Assembly (NCBI RefSeq): GCF_003254705.1
Contig: NZ_QFYR01000001.1
Coordinates: forward strand, 124,001-188,000
DNA length: 64,000 nt
Source of the DNA: Phenylobacterium deserti
Lineage (GTDB): Bacteria > Pseudomonadota > Alphaproteobacteria > Caulobacterales > Caulobacteraceae
Reading direction: 5' to 3'
In this document: in pieces, positions 50,219 through 59,368 of the stretch
Layout: every line of letters starts with the position of its first letter
Numbering within the stretch: the first letter of the stretch is position 1
Notes under the pieces: generated by a model
Seen by the model: the letters and a program-made list of their open reading frames with translations, nothing else
Told to the model about the DNA's origin: nothing
Database searches by the model: none
Position numbers and translations under genes: made by a program

Positions 50219-51466
50219 TCAAGCCGGGCGGATGCCCGTCATCAGGAAGCGACTGGCCGGCAAGGCCGGCATCCGGCCCAGATCGACCGAAAGGTCCTGG
50301 GGCGGGACGTCGTAGGTCATGCCCGACACGAGCTGTCGGACCGCTCGCTTCATCAGTTCGATGGTGATCCATTCGCCTGGGCAGCGATGGGTCTTGGCGA
50401 CCTCGCCCGCCCCTTGCGGGATGAAGTTGAAGGCGTTGGCCTCCCCGCGCTGGAAACGCTCCGGATCGAAGCGTTCGGGATCGGTCCAGCTGCGCGGATC
50501 GTGCAGCGTCCCGTAGAGATCGAGAAGCACCCAGTCGCCCTTCTCGAACCGCACGCCGCGCCACTCGAACGCCTGGCGTGCACGGCCGCCCACCGCCGGG
50601 AAGAAAGGATAGAAGCGGCGCACCTCCTGGACGAACGCCTCCAGCAGGCTGTCGTCGTCGCCCGCCAGTCGCTCGCGCCATTGCGGATGCTCGTGCAGGG
50701 CCAGGCCGCAGAAGGCGATGAAGCGATCCACGGCCACCGTCGGGCGCGTGACGTTCAGGTACTCGACGGCGGCGACCGGAATACTGAGCCGCTCGCCATC
50801 GACATCGAGGTGGTGGGCCACCGCGTAGAGCGCGGTGTCCGGCTCTGGCGCGAGCTCTCCTTCCCGCACCTTGCGAACCAGCCTCCTGGCCCAATGCTCG
50901 GTGCGGGCTCTAAGGGCCAGGCCACGCCAGTTGCGGGGCCCGGCAGATCCCGCGCCTTCGATCATGGCGCGGAACTCGCGGGCTCGCCGTCCGGCTTCGG
51001 GCTCGTCCAGAGGGCTGCCCGCCCAAGCGCAGACGGCTCGAGTCAAGATCTCGCCGGCCTCGACATAGAGCCTCGCGCGGCCCCGTTCCGCCCAGGTCGC
51101 AAGCCGCGCGCGCCACTGACGGTCGAACTCCTCGCCGAGCGCCTGCACCCGCTGCGGGCTCATCAGCGACAGAAACATCCGCTTGCGCGAGCGGTGCGCG
51201 GGGCCGCTCATCCGCTGCACGCTGCCGAGGTCCTGCAGGGCCATGAGCGTGGTCGGCGGCAAGGCGCCTTTGCGGGTGAAGCGGTCGGGCTCGTAGAACA
51301 TGCGGGCCGCGTCCTCGCCTTGAACGCAGGTGACCTCCTGCATCATCAGGCGCGTGCGGACCATGTCGGAGCCCGCCTTGCGGAAGCGCTCGGGCAGGAA
51401 CTCGTAGCCCTTGCTCAGGAACTCCGCCGTGCCGTCCAGGCGATGCTCCGTGGGTATCTCTGACAT
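50219..51466 (-). CDS. CYP152-type fatty-acid peroxygenase P450
   Basis: Heme enzyme that probably uses hydrogen peroxide directly to hydroxylate fatty acids (alpha/beta position) without a redox partner. Evidence for the CYP152 family: heme Cys362 in THRCPGEWITIELMKRAV, which matches the family's H-R-C-P-G-E-W; FNFIPQGAGEVAKTHRCPGE; and the I-helix segment YLNVTRPTVAVDRF, where Arg241-Pro242 sit exactly where P450-BSbeta has Arg-Pro for the substrate carboxylate. Gln84 (GSVQRMSG) corresponds to BSbeta Gln85, not the OleT His. This argues for hydroxylation rather than alkene formation. ATG 51466 with GAGGT 5 bases upstream; 415 residues is the normal family length. Confidence 0.85.
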   Translation of the reverse strand: MSEIPTEHRLDGTAEFLSKGYEFLPERFRKAGSDMVRTRLMMQEVTCVQGEDAARMFYEPDRFTRKGALPPTTLMALQDLGSVQRMSGPAHRSRKRMFLSLMSPQRVQALGEEFDRQWRARLATWAERGRARLYVEAGEILTRAVCAWAGSPLDEPEAGRRAREFRAMIEGAGSAGPRNWRGLALRARTEHWARRLVRKVREGELAPEPDTALYAVAHHLDVDGERLSIPVAAVEYLNVTRPTVAVDRFIAFCGLALHEHPQWRERLAGDDDSLLEAFVQEVRRFYPFFPAVGGRARQAFEWRGVRFEKGDWVLLDLYGTLHDPRSWTDPERFDPERFQRGEANAFNFIPQGAGEVAKTHRCPGEWITIELMKRAVRQLVSGMTYDVPPQDLSVDLGRMPALPASRFLMTGIRPA

Positions 51467-51545
51467 ACAGACCTCGCTGCCCCAGGGCCGAACACCTGAG
51501 GGGCGAGCAGGTTCGCCGCGCCTCAAAGGGCGGTATGGTCGCTCC

Positions 51546-52295
51546 ATGGCAGCCACCCCGCCGTTCGGCGCTCCGGAAGACGTTTACGAGGCCTGGGTCC
51601 GCGAGGAGCTCCGGTGCTGGCGCGCCGAGGTGCTCAAGCCGCCGGGTCTGGCGAGCCGGGCGGCGCGCGGGGTGCAGCAGCGGGTCAACCGGATCATCCC
51701 GGAGAAGGTGCATGCGGCGGTCACCCGGGTGATCGAGCAGATGACGCGCGGGATCCTGACCGGCTCGCACGCGGTCACCGCCCGGCCGCTGTCAGGCGTC
51801 CCTTTGAGCGAGCGGGACCGCCGGGCGCTGGCCGCCATTGCCAGCTATCGGACCGCGGCGGCGGCAGAAGGCGGCGTGGCGGGCGCCGGCGGGTTCTGGC
51901 TCGCGGTGGCGGACTTCCCGGCGCTGATCGCCATCAAGATCAAGCTGCTGTTCGACCTGATGGCGATCTACGGACGCTCGGGCGAGGATTTCGCTGAGCG
52001 GCTCTACCTGCTGCACATCTTCGAGCTGGCGTTTTCCTCGGCCGATCACCGCGCGCAGGTGTTCCACACGCTCGAGGACTGGGACCGGCGCGAGCATCCT
52101 AGCCATCTGGACGGCTTCAACTGGCGTAGCTTCCAGCAGGAGTACCGGGACTACATCGACCTCGCAAAGATGGCTCAGCTGATCCCGCTGATCGGCGCGC
52201 CTGTCGGGGCGGTGGTGAACTGGCGCCTGACTGAGCGAGTCGGCCACACGGCGATGAACGCCTATCGCATGCGCTGGCTGGCGCAAGGTGAGTAG
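51546..52295 (+). CDS. EcsC-family protein
   Basis: A 249-residue helical protein of the EcsC family, named after a protein encoded beside an ABC transporter in Bacillus subtilis and possibly linked to lipid or envelope function. The conserved core is found: GILTGSHAVTARPLSGVPLSERD, VAGAGGFWLAVADFPALIAIKIKLLFDLMAIYG, and YRDYIDLAKMAQLIPLIGAPVGAVVNWRLTERVGHTAMNAYRMRWL (glycine-rich amphipathic end). It is divergent from the P450 with a 79-base shared upstream region, so they could be co-regulated. No signal peptide. Confidence 0.82.
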   Translation: MAATPPFGAPEDVYEAWVREELRCWRAEVLKPPGLASRAARGVQQRVNRIIPEKVHAAVTRVIEQMTRGILTGSHAVTARPLSGVPLSERDRRALAAIASYRTAAAAEGGVAGAGGFWLAVADFPALIAIKIKLLFDLMAIYGRSGEDFAERLYLLHIFELAFSSADHRAQVFHTLEDWDRREHPSHLDGFNWRSFQQEYRDYIDLAKMAQLIPLIGAPVGAVVNWRLTERVGHTAMNAYRMRWLAQGE

Positions 52296-52360
52296 ATCCT
52301 CACATTAAGTTCAGGGCCGCAGCGGTTCCCGATCAGTCAAGCGTCGTCTAGCTAAGACCC

Positions 52361-52657
52361 ATGAGGGACCTGCAAAACCTGCTGAACGAACTGGATCAGT
52401 TCTCCACCGTGATGATCGCCGGCTCTTCGACATCGAAGACGGATCAGCTCCTCGATCGACTGAACGCCTCGGGCATCAATGTTATCGGACCGGTCGACAC
52501 CGCTTCGAAAGCGCTCGCGCTGATTGCGCAAAGCCATGTAGATCTTGCGGTTATCGATCCGGAACTCGCCGGCGCTCGCAACGGAGCGGAACTGGCGCGC
52601 AGCCTAAGGGAGACCTGGGGCGTTCGAGCCCACGTCGTCACTCACGCCCCCGCGTGA
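52361..52657 (+). CDS. Short CheY-like receiver-type protein
   Basis: A 98-residue protein with a truncated receiver fold. STVMIAGSSTSKTDQLLDRLNASGINVIGPVDTASKALALIAQSHVDLAVIDPELAGARNGAELARSL corresponds to the alpha/beta start up to the phosphorylation Asp in VIDPEL. The N-terminal acidic pair is missing (AGSS instead of V-D/E-D-D), and the last helix and the Lys motif are cut short. It probably cannot be phosphorylated normally and may be a scaffold or decoy. It precedes otsA by 22 bases, so co-transcription is likely. ATG 52361. Confidence 0.6.
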   Translation: MRDLQNLLNELDQFSTVMIAGSSTSKTDQLLDRLNASGINVIGPVDTASKALALIAQSHVDLAVIDPELAGARNGAELARSLRETWGVRAHVVTHAPA

Positions 52658-52679
52658 GTGCGGTACGGGAGCGCCTTGC

Positions 52680-54080
<1,401 letters not shown>

Positions 54081-54195
54081 AGCCGCAACCCTTCCCGACT
54101 TTGCCAAATGTGAGTCAACGTCCGCCTTAGTGTCGCCATCCCGACACGGCGCACTCGGTGGGCCCAAGGGGGGAGAGCCCAGCGGGAGACGACAC

Positions 54196-54396
54196 ATGGC
54201 GGACGTGCACTACGGCGTGGTCCAGCAGAACGGCGCCTGGACCATCATCGGCGACCACCTGAAGTTCGGTCGTTATCGGCGGCGCAGCGCGGCGATCCGA
54301 GCCGCCCGCCGACTGGGCGAGACGTCCTCGGGCCTCGCCTTCCAGCTCCACGTGCAGGACGAATGCGGGCAGCTGCGCCGCTGCGAGAGCGACTGA
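54196..54396 (+). CDS. Small DUF2188-like hypothetical protein
   Basis: A 66-residue basic protein: ADVHYGVVQQNGAWTIIGDH, then LKFGRYRRRSAAIRAARRLG and FQLHVQDECGQLRRCES. The strand-strand-helix-strand order with W in strand 2 resembles DUF2188 and similar small proteins. GGGAG is 8 bases before ATG 54196, giving a clear start. A longer frame upstream begins at GTG 54130 but has no ribosome site. Function unknown. Confidence 0.65.
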   Translation: MADVHYGVVQQNGAWTIIGDHLKFGRYRRRSAAIRAARRLGETSSGLAFQLHVQDECGQLRRCESD

Positions 54397-54467
54397 CGTT
54401 GGGTGAAGCTTGCGCGGCGGCGTTTTGGCTTTAACCCAGAAGGCCCGACGCTCCGAGGATCGCCGCC

Positions 54468-55133
54468 GTGCTGACCGTCCACCACCTGAACAACTCCCGC
54501 TCGCAGCGCGTGCTCTGGCTGCTGGAGGAACTGGGGGTCCCTTACGAGGTGGTGCGCTACGAGCGCGATCCGAAGACCATGCTGGCGCCCGCCGCGTTGA
54601 AGGCCGTTCACCCGCTGGGCAAGTCGCCCGTAGTGACGGTCGATGGTGAGACGATCGCGGAGACCGGCGCGATCCTGGAGTTCATCCTGGAGCGCTACGG
54701 ACAAGGGCGGCTCGCGCCGCCGGCCGGCACGCCGGAAGCCCGGCAGATGCGATACTGGCTGCACTATGCGGAAGGCTCGGCCATGTCGCCGCTTCTCCTG
54801 AAGCTGGTGTTCAGCCGGATGTCCGGGCGTGCGCCGGGACTGCTCAAGCCGCTGGTGGGATCGATCGCCAGCCGCGCCCAGGTCGAGGTGGTGGATCCGC
54901 AGCTCAAGGCGCACTTCGACTACTGGGAAGCCGAGCTCTCCAAGACCGGCTGGTTCGCAGGCCCGGCGTTCAGCGCCGCCGACGTGATGATGAGCTTCCC
55001 TGTGGAAGCCGCCGCCGCTCGCGGCGGAGCCTTGGAAGGGCGCCCGCGCCTGACCCAGTTCCTGAAGACGATCCACGCGCGCCCCGCCTACCAGCGGGCG
55101 CTGGAGCGCGGCGGCCCCTACGCCTACGCCTGA
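54468..55133 (+). CDS. Glutathione S-transferase family protein
   Basis: A 221-residue cytosolic enzyme. The thioredoxin-like N-terminal domain begins LTVHHLNNSRSQRVLWLLEELGVPYEVVRYERD, with a Ser of the NNSRSQR block as likely glutathione-activating residue, and has the cis-Pro region SPVVTVDGETIAETGAILEFILERYG. The C-terminal helical domain contains ARQMRYWLHYAEGSAMSPLLLK and WFAGPAFSAADVMMSFPVEAA. It could detoxify electrophiles or act in aromatic breakdown. GTG start with GAGGA 8 bases upstream. Followed by a 205-base gap with a short hairpin but no gene I can support. Confidence 0.88.
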   Translation: MLTVHHLNNSRSQRVLWLLEELGVPYEVVRYERDPKTMLAPAALKAVHPLGKSPVVTVDGETIAETGAILEFILERYGQGRLAPPAGTPEARQMRYWLHYAEGSAMSPLLLKLVFSRMSGRAPGLLKPLVGSIASRAQVEVVDPQLKAHFDYWEAELSKTGWFAGPAFSAADVMMSFPVEAAAARGGALEGRPRLTQFLKTIHARPAYQRALERGGPYAYA

Positions 55134-55338
55134 CCTGAAGTGGCGGTCAGGCCCGAGCGTCCGCGCGACAGAAGCGATTAGCTCAGGCGAAGATCGCCAG
55201 CCCAAGCGGTGACGAAGTCGATGCGACGCGATGCGCAGTCCCACCGCGCCTTCTCGCACCCGGCCTGGTTGTTGTTTTGGTTGGGATATCTGGTCGACCG
55301 GAGCAGAGCCATGCCCTATGACGCGGCCTGGCCTCAGA

Positions 55339-58300
55339 ATGGATCAAGTTGATGGGCGCTCAGTGACGGTGAACCCCAGCGGCTACTCTGAACTCGACCG
55401 CATCGCGCGACATGTCATCGAGAGTGCGACGGACTTCGCGATCATCACAACCGACACCGACGGCCACGTCACCGGCTGGAACCCTGGCGCCGAGGCGATC
55501 TTCGGCTGGACGGCCGATGAGATCGTCGGGAAGGCCATCACGCTCATCCACACGCCGGAAGATCAGCGCGCAGGAACGGTTCTTCAGGAGTTTGCGGCGG
55601 CCCGGCGCGAAGGGCGCTGCGAACATGAGAGATGGCGCATTCGAAAAGACGGTCAGCCCGTCTTCTCGTCAGGCGTCACGACACCGCTCCGAGATCCGGC
55701 CACGGGAGCCGATCTCGGCTACCTGAAAGTTCTGCGAGACCGGACCGCGGAGGAAAGCGCCGCCGCGAAGAAGCGCGAGCAAGATCAACGAAATGCGTTC
55801 CTGCTGCAGCTGACGGACGTCCTGCGGGCTGGCGGCGACACGAACGAGCTGTTGCCGGCCATTTGCGCGCTGCTCGGGTCGTGGTTCGACGTTCAACGGG
55901 TCGGCTACGGCAACGTCGACGAGGTCGACGACCTCGTGACCTATGACGTTTGCTGGACCGACGGGTCGGTCCCCGTCCTTCTGGGCGAATTCCCCGGCAG
56001 CGCGTTCGGCGCAAAGGTGATGGAGCGGCTCAGAGCGGGCCAAACCGTCGCCATGAGCGATGTGCGGTCAGACCCCCTGACCGCGGACAGCGCATCTCAG
56101 AAAACCTCCAACGAAGTCGACACGCGGGCCGTGCTCGTGACGCCGCTCGTCAAAGCCGGTCGGCTCCGCACCATCCTTTACCTGAACCAACGTACGCCTC
56201 GGCCGTGGACGGCCGCGGATGTGGCTTTGTTGGAAGAGGTCGCTGAGCGCAGCCGCGAACTGCTGGAGCGGGCGCGCGCAGAGAACGCGCTGCGAACCCA
56301 GCGGGCCAGGCTCGACCTGGCGACCCGAGCAGCCCGGCTCGGCGTCTGGGATTGGCGGCTGGAAACAAACGAGCTGGACTTCTCCCCGCGCGCTCGGGAG
56401 ATCTGGGGCTTCCCTCCGGACGAGCCGGTCACCTACCAGATGCTCGCCGCCGCGATGCATCCTGAGGACCTCGCAGCGGTTCAGGCGCAGTTCGCAAGAG
56501 CGACGGACGCCGAGACCCGGGACGAAGCGCCATACGAATATCGGGTGCGCACGCCCGACGGAGTTCGCTGGATCCGCGCGCACGGCGAGGCGGTGTTCGA
56601 GGATCGGGATGGGCAGGTGGTCGCCGTCCGATACGTCGGAACCATGGAGGACGTCACCGACGCTCGAGACACCCAGGCCGCGCTTGCCGCGTCGGAAGCG
56701 CGGCTCAAGCTGGCCGTCGACGCCGGACGAATGGCGGTTTGGGAGATCAACGCCGCGGGCGAGGTCGCTCACGCGCCGCAGCTGAACAAGCTGCTCGGAT
56801 TGCCGGAAGACGCCCGCCCAACGCTCGCCGAGATCCACGAGCGCTACTACCCCGGAGAGCTGGAGCGGCTGCAGGGTCTTGCCGCAGCTGCCATGGCGAA
56901 CGGCGAACGCTACCTGGAGTTCGAGTACCGCCATCTCTGGCCAAACGACGAGGTGCGATGGCTGGCCGCCCGCGCCGAATTCCTGTTCACGGCGGCAGGA
57001 GAGCCAGCCGGCGTGATCGGCGTCGTCTTAGACATCACCGAGCGCAAGCATGCGGAGCTGGCGCTGACTGCCCTGAACCAGTCGCTGGAAAGCGAGGTTG
57101 CCGCTCGAACGGCTGAGCGTGACCGCATGTGGCGGATCTCAACCGAGCTCATGCTGGTGGCGGATTTCGAGGCCATCATCCGTGCAGTGAACCCCGCCTG
57201 GACGCTGCACCTCGGGTACGAGCCGCACGAGCTGCATGGGCAGAAGTTCCTGGACCTCGTTCATCCAGACGACGTCCAGTCCACGGTGAACGAAGTGGGC
57301 AAGCTCGCCGATGGGGTCACCACCTTTCGGTTTGAGAACCGGTACCGGCACAAGGACGGCTCCTACCGTTGGCTGAACTGGACGGCCGTCCCGGACGAAG
57401 GTTTCATTCACGCCGTCGCCCGCGATGTCACAGACGAGAAGGCGGCTGCGGAGGCGCTCCAAAGGACCGAGCAAGCGCTGCGCCAGGCGCAGAAGATGGA
57501 GGCGGTCGGGCAGCTGACCGGCGGCATCGCTCACGACTTCAACAACATGCTGGCCATTGTCATCGGGAGCCTGGATCTGGCGCGCCGCCGCCTCGACCGC
57601 GGCCAGTCCGGCGCGGAACGTTACCTTGACAGCGCACGTGAGGGCGCAACCCGCGCGGCCACTCTGACCCAGCGCCTGCTGGCGTTTTCTCGACAGCAAC
57701 CGCTGTCGCCGCGCGTGCTCAACGTGAACCGGTTGGTCAGCGACATGTCGGAACTGCTCCACCGCACGCTTGGGGAGACGATCCGATTAGAGGTCGTCCA
57801 GGCAGGCGGGCTATGGCCGGTGAACGCCGACCCGCACCAGCTCGAGAGCGCGATCGTGAACCTAGCGGTCAACGCGCGCGACGCCATGCCTGACGGCGGT
57901 CAGCTTACGGTGGAGACGGCCAACGCCCACCTCGACGACACCTATACGCGCCAGCACCTGGGGCTGAACCCGGGCCAGTATGTGATGGTGGCGGTGACCG
58001 ACAAAGGCTCAGGCATGCCGCCTGAGGTCATCGAGCGCGTGTTCGATCCTTTCTTCACCACCAAGCCTGTGGGCAAGGGAACTGGGCTTGGGCTCTCGAT
58101 GGTCTACGGCTTCGTCAAGCAGTCGGGCGGCCACGTGGCGATCTATTCGGAGCTCGGGGTCGGGACGACTCTGAAGATCTACCTCCCGCGCCATCTCGGC
58201 GTCCTCGAAGAACAGGCCACGCCTGCGCAGGCGGCCCTGCTGCCGGAAGCCGGCGGCACCGAGGTCGTGCTGGTGGTTGAGGATGAAGAGCGCGTCAGGC

Positions 58301-58635
58301 AGATGAGCGTCGATGCTTTGAAGGAGCTTGGCTACATCGTGTACCAAGCCTCGGGGGGCGAAGAGGCGATCCGCGTCGTGGAAACCCTGGCCCGCCTAGA
58401 TCTTCTGTTCACTGATGTGGTGATGGCCGGAATGAGCGGGCGCCAACTGGCCGACCAGGTCCAGGCGCGCGCGCCGCATGTGAAAGTGCTCTTCACGACC
58501 GGCTATACCCGCAATGCCGTTGTCCATAACGGGGTGCTGGACCCGGGCGTGGAATTCCTGCCCAAGCCATTCAGCATCGCGGATCTGGCGATCAAGGTCC
58601 GGAGCGTCCTGGACAGCCAGGCGGCCGCCAGATGA
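55339..58635 (+). CDS. Large soluble hybrid histidine kinase (PAS-GAF-PAS-PAS-PAS-HisKA-HATPase-REC)
   Basis: A 1098-residue sensor kinase without membrane segments. PAS 1 (about 15-130) has WNPGAEAIFGWTADEIVG. A GAF domain (about 150-310) has LLPAICALLGSWFDVQRVGYG. Three more PAS/PAC units follow (about 325-690), each ending in a PAC signature such as VGTMEDVTDA, VLDITERKH or VARDVTDEKAA. HisKA has GQLTGGIAHDFNNMLAIVIG (His732), then HATPase_c (NLAVNARDAMPDGG, GTGLGLSMVYGF). The C-terminal receiver has LVVEDEERV, Asp1026 in LLFTDVVMAGMSG and the Lys in FLPKPF. It resembles cytosolic light, redox or energy sensors. The start codon is uncertain (ATG 55318 or 55339, neither with a strong ribosome site). 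Confidence 0.88.
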   Translation: MDQVDGRSVTVNPSGYSELDRIARHVIESATDFAIITTDTDGHVTGWNPGAEAIFGWTADEIVGKAITLIHTPEDQRAGTVLQEFAAARREGRCEHERWRIRKDGQPVFSSGVTTPLRDPATGADLGYLKVLRDRTAEESAAAKKREQDQRNAFLLQLTDVLRAGGDTNELLPAICALLGSWFDVQRVGYGNVDEVDDLVTYDVCWTDGSVPVLLGEFPGSAFGAKVMERLRAGQTVAMSDVRSDPLTADSASQKTSNEVDTRAVLVTPLVKAGRLRTILYLNQRTPRPWTAADVALLEEVAERSRELLERARAENALRTQRARLDLATRAARLGVWDWRLETNELDFSPRAREIWGFPPDEPVTYQMLAAAMHPEDLAAVQAQFARATDAETRDEAPYEYRVRTPDGVRWIRAHGEAVFEDRDGQVVAVRYVGTMEDVTDARDTQAALAASEARLKLAVDAGRMAVWEINAAGEVAHAPQLNKLLGLPEDARPTLAEIHERYYPGELERLQGLAAAAMANGERYLEFEYRHLWPNDEVRWLAARAEFLFTAAGEPAGVIGVVLDITERKHAELALTALNQSLESEVAARTAERDRMWRISTELMLVADFEAIIRAVNPAWTLHLGYEPHELHGQKFLDLVHPDDVQSTVNEVGKLADGVTTFRFENRYRHKDGSYRWLNWTAVPDEGFIHAVARDVTDEKAAAEALQRTEQALRQAQKMEAVGQLTGGIAHDFNNMLAIVIGSLDLARRRLDRGQSGAERYLDSAREGATRAATLTQRLLAFSRQQPLSPRVLNVNRLVSDMSELLHRTLGETIRLEVVQAGGLWPVNADPHQLESAIVNLAVNARDAMPDGGQLTVETANAHLDDTYTRQHLGLNPGQYVMVAVTDKGSGMPPEVIERVFDPFFTTKPVGKGTGLGLSMVYGFVKQSGGHVAIYSELGVGTTLKIYLPRHLGVLEEQATPAQAALLPEAGGTEVVLVVEDEERVRQMSVDALKELGYIVYQASGGEEAIRVVETLARLDLLFTDVVMAGMSGRQLADQVQARAPHVKVLFTTGYTRNAVVHNGVLDPGVEFLPKPFSIADLAIKVRSVLDSQAAAR

Positions 58636-58739
58636 GGTCGAGGGGATCTCGCACTAGCCAGGCGGGTGGCGGCTGTTGGAGCGTGAACCAAACCACAGTC
58701 ACGCCGCGCCCCTGGGAGGCTTGCCCCCACTAGATCCCT

Positions 58740-58823
58740 TGGTGCCCCAGGCCGGACTCGAACCAGCACGCCTTTCGACAGCAGATTTTGAGTCTGCCGC
58801 GTCTACCATTTCGCCACTGGGGC
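58740..58823 (-). tRNA. tRNA-Leu (anticodon CAA)
   Basis: Read on the minus strand: acceptor stem GCCCCAG/CTGGGGC with encoded ACCA, D arm GCGAAATGGTAGACGC, anticodon stem GCAGA/TCTGC around loop CTCAAAA (anticodon CAA at 58798-58800), a short variable arm, and T arm with GGTTCGAGTCC. It decodes UUG. All of the 84 bases lie in the gap between the hybrid kinase and feoA. Nothing else is evident between 58636 and 58739. Confidence 0.96.
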
Positions 58824-58972
58824 CCGGAGATACCGGATTGGGCGGGGGCGCAATCTAGCGACCGCGCGCCTGCGGTCAACGCGCCAGCGCATCTGAATCG
58901 AGACGCGTCAATTCGCCGGCCGCCCGCTTGGGGCAGAGTCGCGGTGCGCCTTGTATTCGCCGCGCCGGGCGC

Positions 58973-58991
58973 GTAATTGATAATCACTCGC
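58973..58991 (+). promoter_or_regulatory. Fur-like box upstream of feoAB
   Basis: GTAATTGATAATCACTCGC (58973-58991) contains the exact core TGATAATCA of the Fur 19-mer, about 13 of 19 matches overall. It lies 27 bases before feoA. This fits repression of ferrous uptake under iron sufficiency; an Irr-type regulator is an alternative in alphaproteobacteria. Confidence 0.6.
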
Positions 58992-59017
58992 AAGTTGGGT
59001 TCTACGGGGCGTTCCGG

Positions 59018-59368
59018 ATGCACGACATGCTCGCCGAGGCTATCGCGCCGGCCGCCACCCCCGCGGCGGACGCCGAGGGTCAGTTGGTGCGTCTGAGCCA
59101 GACCCGGCCGGGCGACGCCGGCGTGATCGTGGACGTGCGAGCCGAGAGCCACCCTGGCGACCATGGTGTCGGGCTCGAGGAGCTTCAGCGCCGCTTGCTG
59201 GAGTTCGGTTTCGTGGAAGGCGCGGAACTCGAGGTGCTGCACGAAGGCGCCATCCGCCGCGACCCCATCGCGGTCCGTCTGGACAACATGCGCATCGCAC
59301 TGCGCCGTCGTGACGCCGAAGACGTCTGGGTGCTTCTGGCGCGAGGGCCGACGCGGCGCGCCCAATGA
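59018..59368 (+). CDS. feoA: FeoA family protein (ferrous iron uptake)
   Basis: Small SH3-like cytosolic accessory protein of the Feo system, 116 residues. The FeoA domain spans about 35-112: GQLVRLSQTRPGDAGVIVDV, ELQRRLLEFGFVEGAELEVLHEGA and PIAVRLDNMRIALRRRDAEDVWV, with the family's R-L-x-x-x-G-F-x-x-G-x-x-x and A-L-R-x-x-x-A blocks. An N-terminal extension (HDMLAEAIAPAATPAADAEG) precedes it. ATG 59018 with ATGA overlap to feoB means coupled translation. A Fur-like box lies upstream. Confidence 0.85.
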   Translation: MHDMLAEAIAPAATPAADAEGQLVRLSQTRPGDAGVIVDVRAESHPGDHGVGLEELQRRLLEFGFVEGAELEVLHEGAIRRDPIAVRLDNMRIALRRRDAEDVWVLLARGPTRRAQ

